Shown here one piece after another: positions 7,930 through 17,266 of a stretch of DNA of 64,000 bases. Within the stretch, counting starts at the first letter, position 1, and every line of letters begins with the position of its first letter. Where the stretch lies: the NCBI RefSeq assembly GCF_013032005.1, contig NZ_WQBE01000016.1, forward strand, positions 1-64,000, in the 5' to 3' direction. Under the pieces are notes generated by a model. It had not been told where the DNA came from. It searched no databases and saw only the letters and a program-made list of their open reading frames with translations. A program made the position numbers and the translations under genes. Source of the stretch: Ruegeria atlantica (GTDB taxonomy: Bacteria; Pseudomonadota; Alphaproteobacteria; Rhodobacterales; Rhodobacteraceae).

Positions 7930-8443
7930 TCAATTGTCGTTCGCGCCTGAGGACTCATACGGCCGAAACATAGGAACCCATCGCGGCACCTTCGCCTTGT
8001 ACCGCAGGTAGTCCTCGCCAAAGCGTCGTTCCAGCCCCGGCTCCTCTACGAATTTGAAGTAAAGTGTGTTGAGGAGAAAGAACACTATCGCCCAACCCAA
8101 CAGGAGTGGGCTGCTCATTGCCACTGCTTCCGCTAGTATCATTAATAATAAACGATGAAAGCATGGGGTTGCGCACGTAGCGGTAAGGTCCACTGACCAC
8201 AAATCTTTGAGGTGGATCCCACGGTGCAGGAGTTCCGTATCCCTCAAGAACAAACAGTTTCATCGTGTTCGCGGCCAAGGCAAGCGCGGGGACAGCCAAC
8301 ATCGCTGCCACAGCCCAATGCAGACGCGTTCCCACACTTGCACCAAATGGCCATTGGTCGCTGAAACATTGGACCAAAATCGGGATGTAGATCAGTGCTG
8401 TACCCGGAAGGATAAGTACCGCTTTAGTCATGCGCCAAAACAT
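7930..8443 (-). pseudogene. Isoprenylcysteine carboxyl methyltransferase-like gene, frameshifted
   Basis: Two overlapping minus-strand frames together make one methyltransferase-like membrane protein. The upstream frame (from 8443) carries the N-terminal helices and SGPYRYVRNPM. It then runs into unrelated sequence. The family's remaining part (AEAVAM...., EEPGLERRFGEDYLRYKAKVP) continues in a second frame to 7930. The shift falls at about 8140-8160, in a TTATTATTAATG stretch prone to slippage. The product would be about 165 residues, normal for ICMT-family/PEMT-like proteins. It could be a true pseudogene or a base-calling error; resequencing would decide. Confidence 0.75.
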
Positions 8444-8683
8444 AGAGGAATCTTACCACAGCTTGTCGATCGTATTCTTCGCAACCACACCCAGTGCAAC
8501 GTCGGATTGGCTATAGTAAATCCTTGGATCAGAACCAGAAATACTTACAACCTCTCAAAAATTGTCGAGGTTGGATGGTGTATTGTCAGAGGTATTTGCT
8601 CATTTGCGACCATAAATTGTTCATTTGAAACCACCTTTGCGGCGCGATTGGCAATAGTCTGGGGAAAACTGGGACGGGTCGCC
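8444..8683. other. Promoter region of the D-aminoacylase operon
   Basis: The 240 bp between the divergent methyltransferase-like gene and the D-aminoacylase must hold promoters for both. The sequence is AT-richer than its surroundings around 8510-8640. I could not assign -35/-10 elements with confidence. Confidence 0.4.
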
Positions 8684-10159
8684 ATGCCAGGAAGTACTCG
8701 AAAAACTACGTTGGAAGAATGTGACCTTCTGATCCGCAATGCCTCGGTAATTGACGGTACCGGTGGCTCCATCCGCAATGCAGATGTGGCAGTATCAGGA
8801 GACGAAATTGTCGGTGTCGGGCCACTGGACGGTATTCGTGCGCAGGCGGAAATTGACTCGACAGGCCTGTGCCTCGCCCCAGGTTTCATTGACGCACATA
8901 CTCATGACGACTGGGCGCTTCTACGCACCCCGGATATGTCGTTTAAGGTGACACAGGGGGTGACCACGGTTGTGGCTGGGAATTGCGGGATCAGCGCCGC
9001 TCCATTCAGGGTGCAGGAAGATCTGCCAGACCCGTTCAATGTCACTCCGGACGTGCAGTCAATCAGCTTTGAAACTGTCACCGAGTATCGACGCGCGATC
9101 AAGGATGAAGCGCCCGCCGTCAATGTGCGACTGCTGGCCGGGCATTCATCACTACGTGCCACCGTAATGGGGCCGGATTTGGAGCGTGCCGCGACCAGTG
9201 CAGAAATCAACCGAATGGCAGAATTGCTTGATAAGGCGCTGTCCGAGGGCGCGGCCGGGCTTTCCAGTGGATTGGACTATCCCGCCGCGATGGCGGCTCC
9301 TAGGGAAGAAGTTGTGATGTTGGCACGGGTGCTACGTCACCACCCGAACACCGTTTACACAACCCATGTTCGGGATGAAGGTGACGGCGTGATCGAAGCC
9401 ATCAAAGAAGCCCTGTCCACTGGACAACGCGCCGATGTTCCCCTGATCCTGTCTCACCACAAATGCGCAGGTTTTCGCAACTTCGGCAAAAGCAAAACGA
9501 CGCTCGCCATGATTGACGCGGCCCGCGCGAAAGCAGAGGTCGCCATGGATGTCTACCCCTATACCGCTTCGTCTTCTGCACTGATGGAGCGATTCATTGA
9601 TGCCGTTAAAGATGTGATTGTCATCTGGTCCGCCCCGTACCCGGAGGTTGGAGGGCGGATGCTTGATGACATTGCTGCAGAATGGGGCGTGTCGCGGGAA
9701 GAAGCCTGTACAAAGTTGAAACCCGCTGGCGCTATCTATTTCGACATGGACGAAGAGGATGTACAGCGGATCCTACAACACCCGGCGTCGATGATCGGAT
9801 CGGACGGGCTGCCTGGCACCGAAAAACCGCATCCTCGGCTCTGGGGCACGTTTCCACGGGTCTTAGGGCATTACACCCGGGATCTGAAATTGTTCTCGCT
9901 GGCACAGGCAGTGCACAAGATGACCGGCCTGACCGCAGCAAAGTTTGGCCTGACCAATCGCGGAGAAATTGCAGTCGGGAAAAAGGCCGACCTTGTACTG
10001 TTTGATGCAGAGACAATCTCGGATCTGGCTGTTTTCGACGCTCCAGAGCAGCCCGCCAAAGGCATTCATTACGTTTTTGTAAACGGGCAGGTCACCCTTT
10101 CTCAGGGGCACCAGACCCACACGCGCGCAGGTCGCTTCCTGAACAACCACAAACAATAA
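8684..10159 (+). CDS. N-acyl-D-amino-acid deacylase
   Basis: A 491-residue amidohydrolase-superfamily enzyme that hydrolyses N-acyl-D-amino acids to the free D-amino acid and a carboxylate. The metal-binding HTHDDW (72-77) follows LAPGFIDA, and GVTTVVAGNCG, a His-His-Lys element near residue 260 and IGSDGLPG near the C-terminus are all family hallmarks. The open frame extends upstream to 8207, but homologous sequence begins around residue 11 after the chosen ATG, and the total length is then normal for the family. It is followed after 11 nt by a D-amino-acid aminotransferase, giving a two-step catabolic unit. Confidence 0.88.
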   Translation: MPGSTRKTTLEECDLLIRNASVIDGTGGSIRNADVAVSGDEIVGVGPLDGIRAQAEIDSTGLCLAPGFIDAHTHDDWALLRTPDMSFKVTQGVTTVVAGNCGISAAPFRVQEDLPDPFNVTPDVQSISFETVTEYRRAIKDEAPAVNVRLLAGHSSLRATVMGPDLERAATSAEINRMAELLDKALSEGAAGLSSGLDYPAAMAAPREEVVMLARVLRHHPNTVYTTHVRDEGDGVIEAIKEALSTGQRADVPLILSHHKCAGFRNFGKSKTTLAMIDAARAKAEVAMDVYPYTASSSALMERFIDAVKDVIVIWSAPYPEVGGRMLDDIAAEWGVSREEACTKLKPAGAIYFDMDEEDVQRILQHPASMIGSDGLPGTEKPHPRLWGTFPRVLGHYTRDLKLFSLAQAVHKMTGLTAAKFGLTNRGEIAVGKKADLVLFDAETISDLAVFDAPEQPAKGIHYVFVNGQVTLSQGHQTHTRAGRFLNNHKQ

Positions 10160-10170
10160 CGGGGAAAAAC

Positions 10171-11046
10171 ATGAGCAGAACAGTCTGGCTGAACGGGACA
10201 TATATGCCCGAGGAAAAAGCGCAATTGCCAATCTTTGATCGGGGCCTGCTGTTTGCTGACGCTGTATATGAAGGCTTTGGCATTCTGGACGGGCAGATCA
10301 TCGATTTCCATTACCATATGCAGCGTCTGAACCGGTCGCTGGCCGAGTTGGAAATGCGACCACCGATGAGCGAGGGTGCGTTATATGACGGGCTGATGGG
10401 GCTGATTGCGCGCAACGGGGTGGAGGAAGCGTTTCTCTATCTGCACGTCACCCGTGGCGCGCATGATCGCGATTATCTTTACCCCGGCGGCCTGTCACCC
10501 AACGTTTTTGCCTTCACCCAGCCGCTGCACGGGGGGCTGGCCGCCGATCCGCCGCAACCTCTGCGACTGGCCAGCGCACCGGATATTCGCTGGGCACGAC
10601 GAGATATCAAGACCAGCAACTTGTTAGGTCAGGTTCTGGCGAAAGAAATTGCCCGCAAGGCCGGTGCGGATGAGGCGCTAATGATTGCGCCCGATGGCAC
10701 AGTGACAGAATGCGGGGCAATGTCGTTTTTCATCGTAAGAAATGGCTGCATCCACGCCCGCCCCCTCAGCCGTGATATTCTGCCAGGGATCACCCGCCAG
10801 ACCATGCTGCGCGTTGCCGACGACCTGGGGCTGAAAGTGGTCGATGCCACCTATACGCTAGACGACGTCTTCAAGGCGGATGAAGCTTTTGCCACTGGCG
10901 CTTCCAGCTATGTTCAGCCGGTGCCCGAAGTCGATGGCCGACAAATAGGTGACGGTGAGACGGGCACTGTTACAACCTTGCTGCGCCGCGAATATCTCAA
11001 AGCCGTGCGCGCCTCCTTCCGAAACAACCGCGCCAGTCTTCAATAG
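10171..11046 (+). CDS. D-amino-acid aminotransferase (PLP class IV)
   Basis: A 291-residue fold-type IV aminotransferase. The PLP-binding lysine is K147 in RRDIKTSNLLG. The VTECGAMSFF segment supplies the conserved Glu near the cofactor pyridine, and IFDRGLLFADAVYEG is the N-terminal family signature. It would transfer the amino group from a D-amino acid to 2-oxoglutarate or pyruvate. Close coupling to the D-aminoacylase supports D-amino-acid use rather than branched-chain or 4-amino-4-deoxychorismate chemistry. GGGGAAAAAC precedes the ATG. Confidence 0.9.
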   Translation: MSRTVWLNGTYMPEEKAQLPIFDRGLLFADAVYEGFGILDGQIIDFHYHMQRLNRSLAELEMRPPMSEGALYDGLMGLIARNGVEEAFLYLHVTRGAHDRDYLYPGGLSPNVFAFTQPLHGGLAADPPQPLRLASAPDIRWARRDIKTSNLLGQVLAKEIARKAGADEALMIAPDGTVTECGAMSFFIVRNGCIHARPLSRDILPGITRQTMLRVADDLGLKVVDATYTLDDVFKADEAFATGASSYVQPVPEVDGRQIGDGETGTVTTLLRREYLKAVRASFRNNRASLQ

Positions 11047-11399
11047 ATAGCAACAGATAGGCGTTCGCGGCCCAGAGTCGACATTCAACCTAATGCCGTG
11101 GTGCTGCAGTCGCAGCCATAAAGCCCACCGTTCGCTGCGTGCACAAAATATCGATGCGTATAAACACACAGTACGCGGGACAAAGTGAGCTTTAGATACG
11201 TTGCTCACGTCACGCCCAGCGGTGTCATTGGCCCGAATGAAGTCGAATGCTGCCGCCAGAACATCCAAAACCTCGAAGATTGGCTGGGGTGCCTGCTTGA
11301 GTGACGCTGCTGCAGGACGATATATACAAATCGAATTTCCTGATTGTATGATTCAATAACCGGCCCACCTGAATAGCGGCCAGAAACCGGAAGGTAGCC
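11047..11399. other. Intergenic region, no gene seen
   Basis: About 350 bp without a supportable gene. The minus-strand frame through 10858-11268 continues antisense into the aminotransferase and shows no family motif. A GGAAGG box at 11388-11393 belongs to the exporter gene that follows. Confidence 0.4.
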
Positions 11400-12362
11400 T
11401 TGCTGAATTTGACGATTCCCATACCCCTGATATTGGTCGCCGTTTTGCCCGCCGTTCTGGATCGGTGCTCTGGTTCAGACACGAGCGTGGCCCTGGGCGT
11501 ACTGGCCCGCGACCGGGTGGCTTTGACTGCGACGGCCAGTGAAATCGTTGTCGATTTACCGATCGCCGAAGGAACTGTCGTCAAAGCAGGAGATATTCTG
11601 GTTCAACTCGATCCAACATTACAGACTGCCAAGCTCAGCCTGGCACAGGCCGAGCTTCAAAAGGCGCAGGCCACGCTGTTGAAGCTGCAGGTCGGACCGC
11701 GGGAAGAAGAGATTGCAATTGCCGAAGCCAAGGTCGCAGGTGCTGTTGCGCGACTGGTTGACGCCGAAGCCATCTACGAAAGAAACGCCAGACTGGTCGA
11801 AAACTCGGTCGTCACCGAAGCACAGGTGGCAAATGATCTGGCCTTACGCGATTCTGCGCGTGCCGAGTTGGCCAGCGCTCAGGAATCTTTGAAAGAGCTG
11901 CAAAACGGCACCCGTCCCGAAGATCTTGCTGTCGCCGAGGCCAACGTACGTGCAGCAGAAGCCACGGTTGCCGCCGAACAGACCGTGTTAGATGACCTGA
12001 CAGTTGTTGCGACCCGCGACGGTGTACTGGATTCACTGCCCTGGAATCTGGGCGAGCGGGTAACATCCGGCAGCCCGGTTGCCGTTATGGTCACCGGTCA
12101 AACACCCTATGCGCGTGTCTATGTACCCGAACCGCATCGCGTCACACTAAAGCCCGGCGATAAACTGAGAGTGCGCATTGACGGACTCTCCAATCCATTG
12201 GACGGCGTGATCCGCTGGATCAGCGACGATGCGTCGTTCACGCCATATTACGGGCTGAACAAGGATGACCGTACGCGGCTTGTCTATCTCGCCGAAATTG
12301 ACCTGCCAACCGCATCGCCGGACTTACCCGCCGGAGTGCCTGTGCAGGTTCCCTTACCATGA
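11400..12362 (+). CDS. HlyD/YbhG-type membrane fusion protein of an ABC exporter
   Basis: A 320-residue periplasmic adaptor. An N-terminal hydrophobic segment (about 1-20) with a Cys at about 23 may be a signal or lipoprotein anchor, although the lipobox is poor. The biotinyl-lipoyl half-motif and a long alpha-helical hairpin (about 70-190, rich in AEAxVAxA heptads) follow, then a beta-barrel domain (VYVPEPHRVTLKPGDKLRV). The start is a TTG with GGAAGG 6 nt upstream. Overlaps of 4 nt link it to the ATPase and permease. It resembles the YbhGFSR-type drug/anion exporters. Confidence 0.85.
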   Translation: MLNLTIPIPLILVAVLPAVLDRCSGSDTSVALGVLARDRVALTATASEIVVDLPIAEGTVVKAGDILVQLDPTLQTAKLSLAQAELQKAQATLLKLQVGPREEEIAIAEAKVAGAVARLVDAEAIYERNARLVENSVVTEAQVANDLALRDSARAELASAQESLKELQNGTRPEDLAVAEANVRAAEATVAAEQTVLDDLTVVATRDGVLDSLPWNLGERVTSGSPVAVMVTGQTPYARVYVPEPHRVTLKPGDKLRVRIDGLSNPLDGVIRWISDDASFTPYYGLNKDDRTRLVYLAEIDLPTASPDLPAGVPVQVPLP

Positions 12363-13285
12363 GCGACATCGTTGTCTCGACGAAAGGCCTGACCCGCCGG
12401 TTTGGGGAAAACACAGCGGTCAACAATCTGGACCTTGAGATCAGAACGGGCCAGATCTACGGGTTTCTTGGCCCCAATGGCTGTGGCAAGACCACTACCA
12501 TGCGCATGTTGACCGGCTTGCTGATCCCCAGCAGTGGAACGATCTCGGTTTTGGGGCAGTCCATGCCCGAAGCGGCGGAACCGTTGAAGAACGAGATTGG
12601 GTATATGACCCAGATCTTCTCGTATTATCGCGATTTGACCGTTCTTGAGAATCTCCGGTTCGCGGCGGAAATTTACGGCGTTCCGGCTAAATCAGCCGCG
12701 GACCGGATTGACGAGTTGCTGCACACCTATGACCTGACAACGAACGTGCATCAGCTAAGCGGCAGCATGAGCGGCGGACAACGACAGAAACTGGCGCTGG
12801 CAGCAACCGTCATGCACCAGCCAAAACTTCTGTTTCTCGACGAACCAACGTCGGCCGTTGATCCCGAAACCCGCCGCACGTTCTGGGAGCAGCTGTTCGA
12901 TCTGGTCGATCAGGGTGCGACGATGATTGTGTCGACCCATTTCATGGACGAGGCAGAGCGTTGTCACAGGCTGGCGATCCTGCAGCACGGCGTAAAAAAG
13001 GCGGATGGGTCCCCCCGTCAATTGATGGATGATCTGGACGCCGATGTTGTAGAGGTGGAAGGGCCGGACCTGAGAAAAGTCAAACACGAGCTGGATGGCA
13101 AATCCAAAATACTCTCAACGGCTCAGGTCGGCTCGCGGCTGCGCGTGCTGGTCGACAAATCCGAACCTCGGCCAGTTGATATGCTACGCGCCCGGCTTGA
13201 TGCGTTTGCGGACCTGTCCCTGACGTCTCAACGTCCAAACCTTGAAGACGTCTTTGTCAGCGCAACGCGGGGGCCGGGACAATGA
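12359..13285 (+). CDS. ABC-2 exporter ATP-binding protein
   Basis: A 308-residue nucleotide-binding subunit. Walker A is GPNGCGKTT (about 38-46), the signature MSGGQRQKLALA lies around 137-148, Walker B is LLFLDEPTS (about 156-164) and the H-loop is STHFMDEAE. A C-terminal domain of about 80 residues is typical for drug or polysaccharide ABC-2 exporters. It is a single ATPase domain, unlike the two-domain YbhF. It is coupled by ATGA overlaps to the genes on both sides. Confidence 0.92.
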   Translation: MSDIVVSTKGLTRRFGENTAVNNLDLEIRTGQIYGFLGPNGCGKTTTMRMLTGLLIPSSGTISVLGQSMPEAAEPLKNEIGYMTQIFSYYRDLTVLENLRFAAEIYGVPAKSAADRIDELLHTYDLTTNVHQLSGSMSGGQRQKLALAATVMHQPKLLFLDEPTSAVDPETRRTFWEQLFDLVDQGATMIVSTHFMDEAERCHRLAILQHGVKKADGSPRQLMDDLDADVVEVEGPDLRKVKHELDGKSKILSTAQVGSRLRVLVDKSEPRPVDMLRARLDAFADLSLTSQRPNLEDVFVSATRGPGQ

Positions 13286-14427
13286 TCTCGCCGCGTCGTA
13301 TCACAGCCGTTTTGAAGAAAGAGCTGCTTCAGCTGAGGCGAGATCGAATGACCTTTGCCATGGTTGTCATGATACCACTGATCCAACTGCTGCTGTTCGG
13401 CTATGCGATAAACACAAATCTGCGTCACGTGCCCGTCGCACTGGTGGATCAATCCCGAACTGAACTGTCGCGCACGCTGGCGCAGATTGTTCAGGCCACG
13501 CAGGTCGTAACAATCACCGAGGAGTTGACCAGCCCGCAAGAGGCCGAACGCGCGATCACCGAATCTCGCGTACGCGCCGCTTTAATTATTCCTCAGGATG
13601 TGAGCCACCGCCTCGCCCGAAGCCCTTCCGTCGGATTGGGATTGCCCGACGCAACCAACCAGACCAGCAGTCGGCCTGTTGCCCATTGGATCGTGGACGG
13701 CTCGGACACGATGGTCGCCAGCGCGATCAAGTCCCTGCGCACGATGCCACTGACCGAGTTGCTCAAGCAACCGCCCAACCGACAGGTGCCTACGTTTGAA
13801 GTCACGCTCTACTTCAACCCCGAACAGCGGTCGGCGGTGAACATCGTACCCGGTTTGGTTGGGGTTATCCTAACCATGACAATGATCCTGTTCACCTCGG
13901 CCGCTATCGTCCGTGAACGCGAGCGGGGAAATATGGAGATGTTGATCAACACACCGATCAAGTCCATCGAGCTGATGATTGGCAAGATCATACCCTATAT
14001 CTTCCTGGGACTGCTGCAGGTCGCAATCATCCTTGGCATCGGGCACATGTTGTTCGATGTCCCGATCAATGGTGGGTTGGGCGTTCTTCTTGTGGTGACA
14101 CTGCTTTTTATAATTGCCAGCCTGTCGCTAGGGTTAGTCATTTCAACACTTGCACAGAACCAGCTTCAATCGATGCAGATGACCATTTTTGTCCTGCTGC
14201 CCTCGATCCTGATGTCCGGGTTCATGTTCCCCTTCGACGGCATGCCGCGACCTGTCCAAACCATCGCACAAGTCCTGCCGGCCACGCATTTTATGGACAT
14301 GATCCGCGGCGTGGTCCTGCGAGATGCTTCGCTTTATGAGTTGCGATGGGGGATTCTCTGGATGATCGGGTTTGCAGTATTCGGATTGTTGGCGGCAACT
14401 CTGAGATTCAAGAAACAGTTGGATTGA
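13282..14427 (+). CDS. ABC-2 type permease (YbhS/YbhR-like)
   Basis: A 381-residue membrane subunit. One N-terminal helix (about 25-45) is followed by a large periplasmic domain (about 46-185) and five more helices (about 190-375), the standard ABC-2 topology. VRERERGNMEMLINTPIKSIELMIGKIIPY is the conserved intracellular loop region. Only one permease gene is present, so it probably works as a homodimer, whereas ybh systems carry two. The operon has no adjacent regulator. Confidence 0.9.
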   Translation: MISPRRITAVLKKELLQLRRDRMTFAMVVMIPLIQLLLFGYAINTNLRHVPVALVDQSRTELSRTLAQIVQATQVVTITEELTSPQEAERAITESRVRAALIIPQDVSHRLARSPSVGLGLPDATNQTSSRPVAHWIVDGSDTMVASAIKSLRTMPLTELLKQPPNRQVPTFEVTLYFNPEQRSAVNIVPGLVGVILTMTMILFTSAAIVRERERGNMEMLINTPIKSIELMIGKIIPYIFLGLLQVAIILGIGHMLFDVPINGGLGVLLVVTLLFIIASLSLGLVISTLAQNQLQSMQMTIFVLLPSILMSGFMFPFDGMPRPVQTIAQVLPATHFMDMIRGVVLRDASLYELRWGILWMIGFAVFGLLAATLRFKKQLD

Positions 14428-14742
14428 ATTGCGGCCCGTTTCGAACATTCGTCGATTTTGACGTTGCAGCATTGCAGCCTCCCGATAGCGGACGGTGCAC
14501 ACGCCGAAGGTATTGCAAGAGGTCTATCGGCTCAGCAGAAAAACGCAGCGCACCCATTCGGGCACACGACGGTTAGCTAAAGAAGATAAAAATCATGAAA
14601 AAATGCGCAACGGCAATCGCTGCCGCCAAAACAAACTCCAGAAAGGAAAACCTACGGCTGGCCCCGGCCAGAAAGGCGAGTCCCCCGCCCCTCCGAAATC
14701 CGCGACTCTTTCCTGATTAGGAAATTTGACGACGAACTGCTG
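14428..14742. other. Intergenic gap between convergent exporter and ROK genes
   Basis: About 315 bp without a credible gene. A CTGGCC-CC-GGCCAG dyad near 14657-14670 has too short a loop to be a clear terminator. The local frames have no motifs. Confidence 0.4.
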
Positions 14743-15942
14743 CTACATCCCAGAAAGGCCTGCATTGGTGTTTAGTAGGAACTGGCGAAAAATTGGGCTG
14801 CTTGCCGCCCCAATGCCACGGGCGTTTTCTCCGACTGCTGCGGCTTCCACGACCGGAGGGATAAGACCGCGTTTGTCCTGGTTGACCAGATAGCGCCGAA
14901 CCCTTGCCACCAACTCTTCTCTTACGTCCGGCGGAAACGCCCCGTCGATGAAAATGGCCTCGAAGTCGATGACGGCACAAATTGAAAGAGAAGCCTTGGC
15001 CAACTCCTGCGCAGTCGCTCCAATCCACGGCTCGACATACCGTGTGATGCTGGTCCAGTCCTGCGGCTTCTTCCAGAGAATCGCGGGATCGACGCCCCCT
15101 TCGATCAGCCTGTCCTCAAGCAGAAACAGTGAGGCGGTGTCGATCAGTTGCTGGCTTTCACCCAATGGGCCCGTCGTGCGCATCGCGCCCAAGGCACCAG
15201 CATTGCCTTGGTTGCCCTCAAACACGGTGCCGTTCAACGCGACTCCGCCGCCGATCATTGACCCAATGAAGAAATAAAAATAATCGCGATACTCAGCCCC
15301 ACGACCATATAGATGCTCCGCGTGACACGCTGCGGTCGCGTCGTTGACTACAAAAACCGGCAAGTCGCTGAACTTGGCGACCTCCGAGAAGAAGTTAACG
15401 TTTTTCCAGGAACTAAACTTCTTGGCGGCAAGCCCAGACAGGTCGTGCCATTTCCAAAGTTCGAACGGTGTGCCGATTCCAATCCCGCATACGCGATCAC
15501 GAAGCCTTTGCGGTTCGTGAGCCAGTAGCGTTTCTAAGCCAGAATCCAAAAACCCGAAAACGGCCTCTGGCAACGGATAATCATAGGTTGTGGAAAGTTG
15601 GCGGCGCGGCCTGCCTGTAAAGTCGATCAAAAGCAGATCGGCACTGCGTCGCCCTATCTTCATCCCGACTGACAAGATGCCTTCCGGGTTTAACTCCATT
15701 GGGATCGAGGGCTTCCCAACTTTTCCTCGCAACGGGGCTCCGCGTTTGAGAATCTGGTCTTTTTCGAGCTTGCGCAAAATGATTGAAACGGTCTGTGGAG
15801 ACAGACCTGTCAACCGCGCAACGTCAGCACCCGCCGTAGGCCCATGCCGTTGTAAAACTGTCAAAATCAGACGTTCGTTGTGGTCTCGAACACCGCTTTG
15901 ACTTACGCCTCCTGTCAGCATTCTCAGCGCGTCTTTCTCCAT
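14743..15942 (-). CDS. ROK-family transcriptional repressor (FrcR-like)
   Basis: A 399-residue NagC/XylR-type repressor. The N-terminal winged HTH spans about residues 20-80 (ADVARLTGLSPQTVSIILRKLE). The ROK sugar-kinase-like domain follows from about 90, with the glycine-rich GVALNGTVFEGNQGNAGALG signature. It is divergent from the frcBCAK-like sugar operon, and a perfect AT-rich palindrome lies between them. In Sinorhizobium a ROK regulator stands next to frcBCAK in the same way. Repression relieved by the transported sugar is the expected mode (inference). Confidence 0.9.
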   Translation of the reverse strand: MEKDALRMLTGGVSQSGVRDHNERLILTVLQRHGPTAGADVARLTGLSPQTVSIILRKLEKDQILKRGAPLRGKVGKPSIPMELNPEGILSVGMKIGRRSADLLLIDFTGRPRRQLSTTYDYPLPEAVFGFLDSGLETLLAHEPQRLRDRVCGIGIGTPFELWKWHDLSGLAAKKFSSWKNVNFFSEVAKFSDLPVFVVNDATAACHAEHLYGRGAEYRDYFYFFIGSMIGGGVALNGTVFEGNQGNAGALGAMRTTGPLGESQQLIDTASLFLLEDRLIEGGVDPAILWKKPQDWTSITRYVEPWIGATAQELAKASLSICAVIDFEAIFIDGAFPPDVREELVARVRRYLVNQDKRGLIPPVVEAAAVGENARGIGAASSPIFRQFLLNTNAGLSGM

Positions 15943-15994
15943 AACTCAAAACATAACCACCTTGTTTTACTATGGAAAGGCGGTCGATCAAATT

Positions 15995-16015
15995 AATAAA
16001 TAAACTTTATTTATT
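15995..16015. promoter_or_regulatory. Perfect palindromic operator for the ROK repressor
   Basis: AATAAATAAA (15995-16004), one C, then TTTATTTATT (16006-16015) form a perfect 10-1-10 inverted repeat. It abuts a TTGACA hexamer at 16018-16023 that could be the -35 of the sugar operon. ROK repressors bind AT-rich dyads of this kind. The position between the divergent repressor and binding-protein genes makes it the obvious candidate operator. Confidence 0.7.
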
Positions 16016-16128
16016 TATTGACAGAGAGACCAGAATCACAGTTTCTTGAATGAGACCTTCATTCGAGGATGGAGGTAGGCCTCGTTGGTACGCCGCTCGG
16101 GGCAACAAATATTTCTGGGAGGACAAAT

Positions 16129-17148
16129 ATGAGAAATCTATTCAAGATTGCCGCATCTGCGACTGTGCTCACGATGGCAGCGGCCTCTGCTCAGGCAGCC
16201 GGAGAAACCGTCTGCCTGATCACGAAGACTGACACCAATCCCTTCTTTGTAAAAATGAAAGAAGGCGCGACGGCCAAGGCTGAAGAGCTTGGCATGACGT
16301 TGAAAGCCTTTGCTGGTAAAATTGACGGCGACCACGAAACTCAGGTTCAGGCCATTGAAACTTGCATCCTCGACGGTGCAAAGGGAATTCTACTAACGGC
16401 ATCGGACACGAGCTCGATTGTTCCAGCGGTCCAACAAGCGCGGGATGCAGGACTTTTGGTTATTGCGCTGGACACACCGCTCAGCCCGATCGATTCAGCT
16501 GATGCAACTTTCGCAACGGATAACTACAAGGCCGGACTGTTGATCGGGCAATGGGCAAAGGCCAAAATGGGTGACGCTGCAGCGGACGCAAAAATCGCGA
16601 CGCTTGATCTGAATGTAAGCCAGCCAACAGTAGACGTTCTGCGCAATCAGGGCTTCCTTGACGGATTCGGAGTGGACTTGGCTGATCCCAATGTCATTGG
16701 CGACGAAACGGACGCGCGGCTGGTTGGTAGTGACGTGACCGACGGCAACGAAGAAGGCGGGCGCCGCGCCATGGAAAATCTTCTGGCCAAGGACTCGACG
16801 ATCAACGTTGTGCATACGATCAATGAACCGGCAGCGGCGGGCGCTTACGAGGCCCTGAAATCCATTGGACGTGAAAACGATGTTCTGATCGTTTCAGTCG
16901 ATGGCGGCTGTCCCGGCGTACAAAACGTTCAGGCCGGTGTAATCGGCGCCACAAGCCAGCAATACCCCTTGCTGATGGCTTCGCTTGGTGTTGAAGCCGT
17001 AAAGAAATGGGCAGACGAAGGCGTGAAGCCTGAAAACACACCTGGAAAAGACTTCTATGATACCGGTGTGGCGCTGATTACTGATCAACCCGCCGATGGT
17101 GTTGAATCGATTTCAGTCGCAGAGGGCCTGGAACTCTGCTGGGGCTAA
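16129..17148 (+). CDS. frcB: Sugar ABC transporter substrate-binding protein (FrcB-like)
   Basis: A 339-residue periplasmic binding protein of the ribose/xylose type (Peripla_BP_4). A Sec signal peptide ends near the AQA-AG cleavage site at about residue 23. Then [31 protein letters not shown] and SVDGGCPGV strongly resemble the fructose-binding protein FrcB of Sinorhizobium as I remember it. I chose the ATG at 16129 because GGGAGG lies 5-6 nt upstream; an upstream in-frame start would bury the signal peptide. It is the first gene of the operon and is followed by a strong hairpin. Confidence 0.9.
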   Translation: MRNLFKIAASATVLTMAAASAQAAGETVCLITKTDTNPFFVKMKEGATAKAEELGMTLKAFAGKIDGDHETQVQAIETCILDGAKGILLTASDTSSIVPAVQQARDAGLLVIALDTPLSPIDSADATFATDNYKAGLLIGQWAKAKMGDAAADAKIATLDLNVSQPTVDVLRNQGFLDGFGVDLADPNVIGDETDARLVGSDVTDGNEEGGRRAMENLLAKDSTINVVHTINEPAAAGAYEALKSIGRENDVLIVSVDGGCPGVQNVQAGVIGATSQQYPLLMASLGVEAVKKWADEGVKPENTPGKDFYDTGVALITDQPADGVESISVAEGLELCWG

Positions 17149-17162
17149 GTACAAGCCCATTT

Positions 17163-17190
17163 GGTGAGGCGCTCATATGAGCGCCTCACC
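17163..17190 (+). terminator. Perfect 12-bp hairpin after the binding-protein gene
   Basis: GGTGAGGCGCTC (17163-17174), loop ATAT, GAGCGCCTCACC (17179-17190). It lies 14 nt after frcB and 76 nt before frcC, with no T-run. Such structures usually protect the binding-protein mRNA and lower downstream expression, so it is probably not a full terminator. Confidence 0.7.
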
Positions 17191-17266
17191 ATTGCTTTAA
17201 CCAGCAATCCGATACTTCCTGTAAACTGATCTCGTGACCCCAATGCAAGCCACGAAAGGGTGAGAT

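Noticed and set aside
8207-8683. Upstream in-frame extension of the D-aminoacylase frame (159 extra residues)
   Set aside because: The added part overlaps the divergent methyltransferase-like gene, has no family homology, and the ATG at 8684 gives the normal family length.
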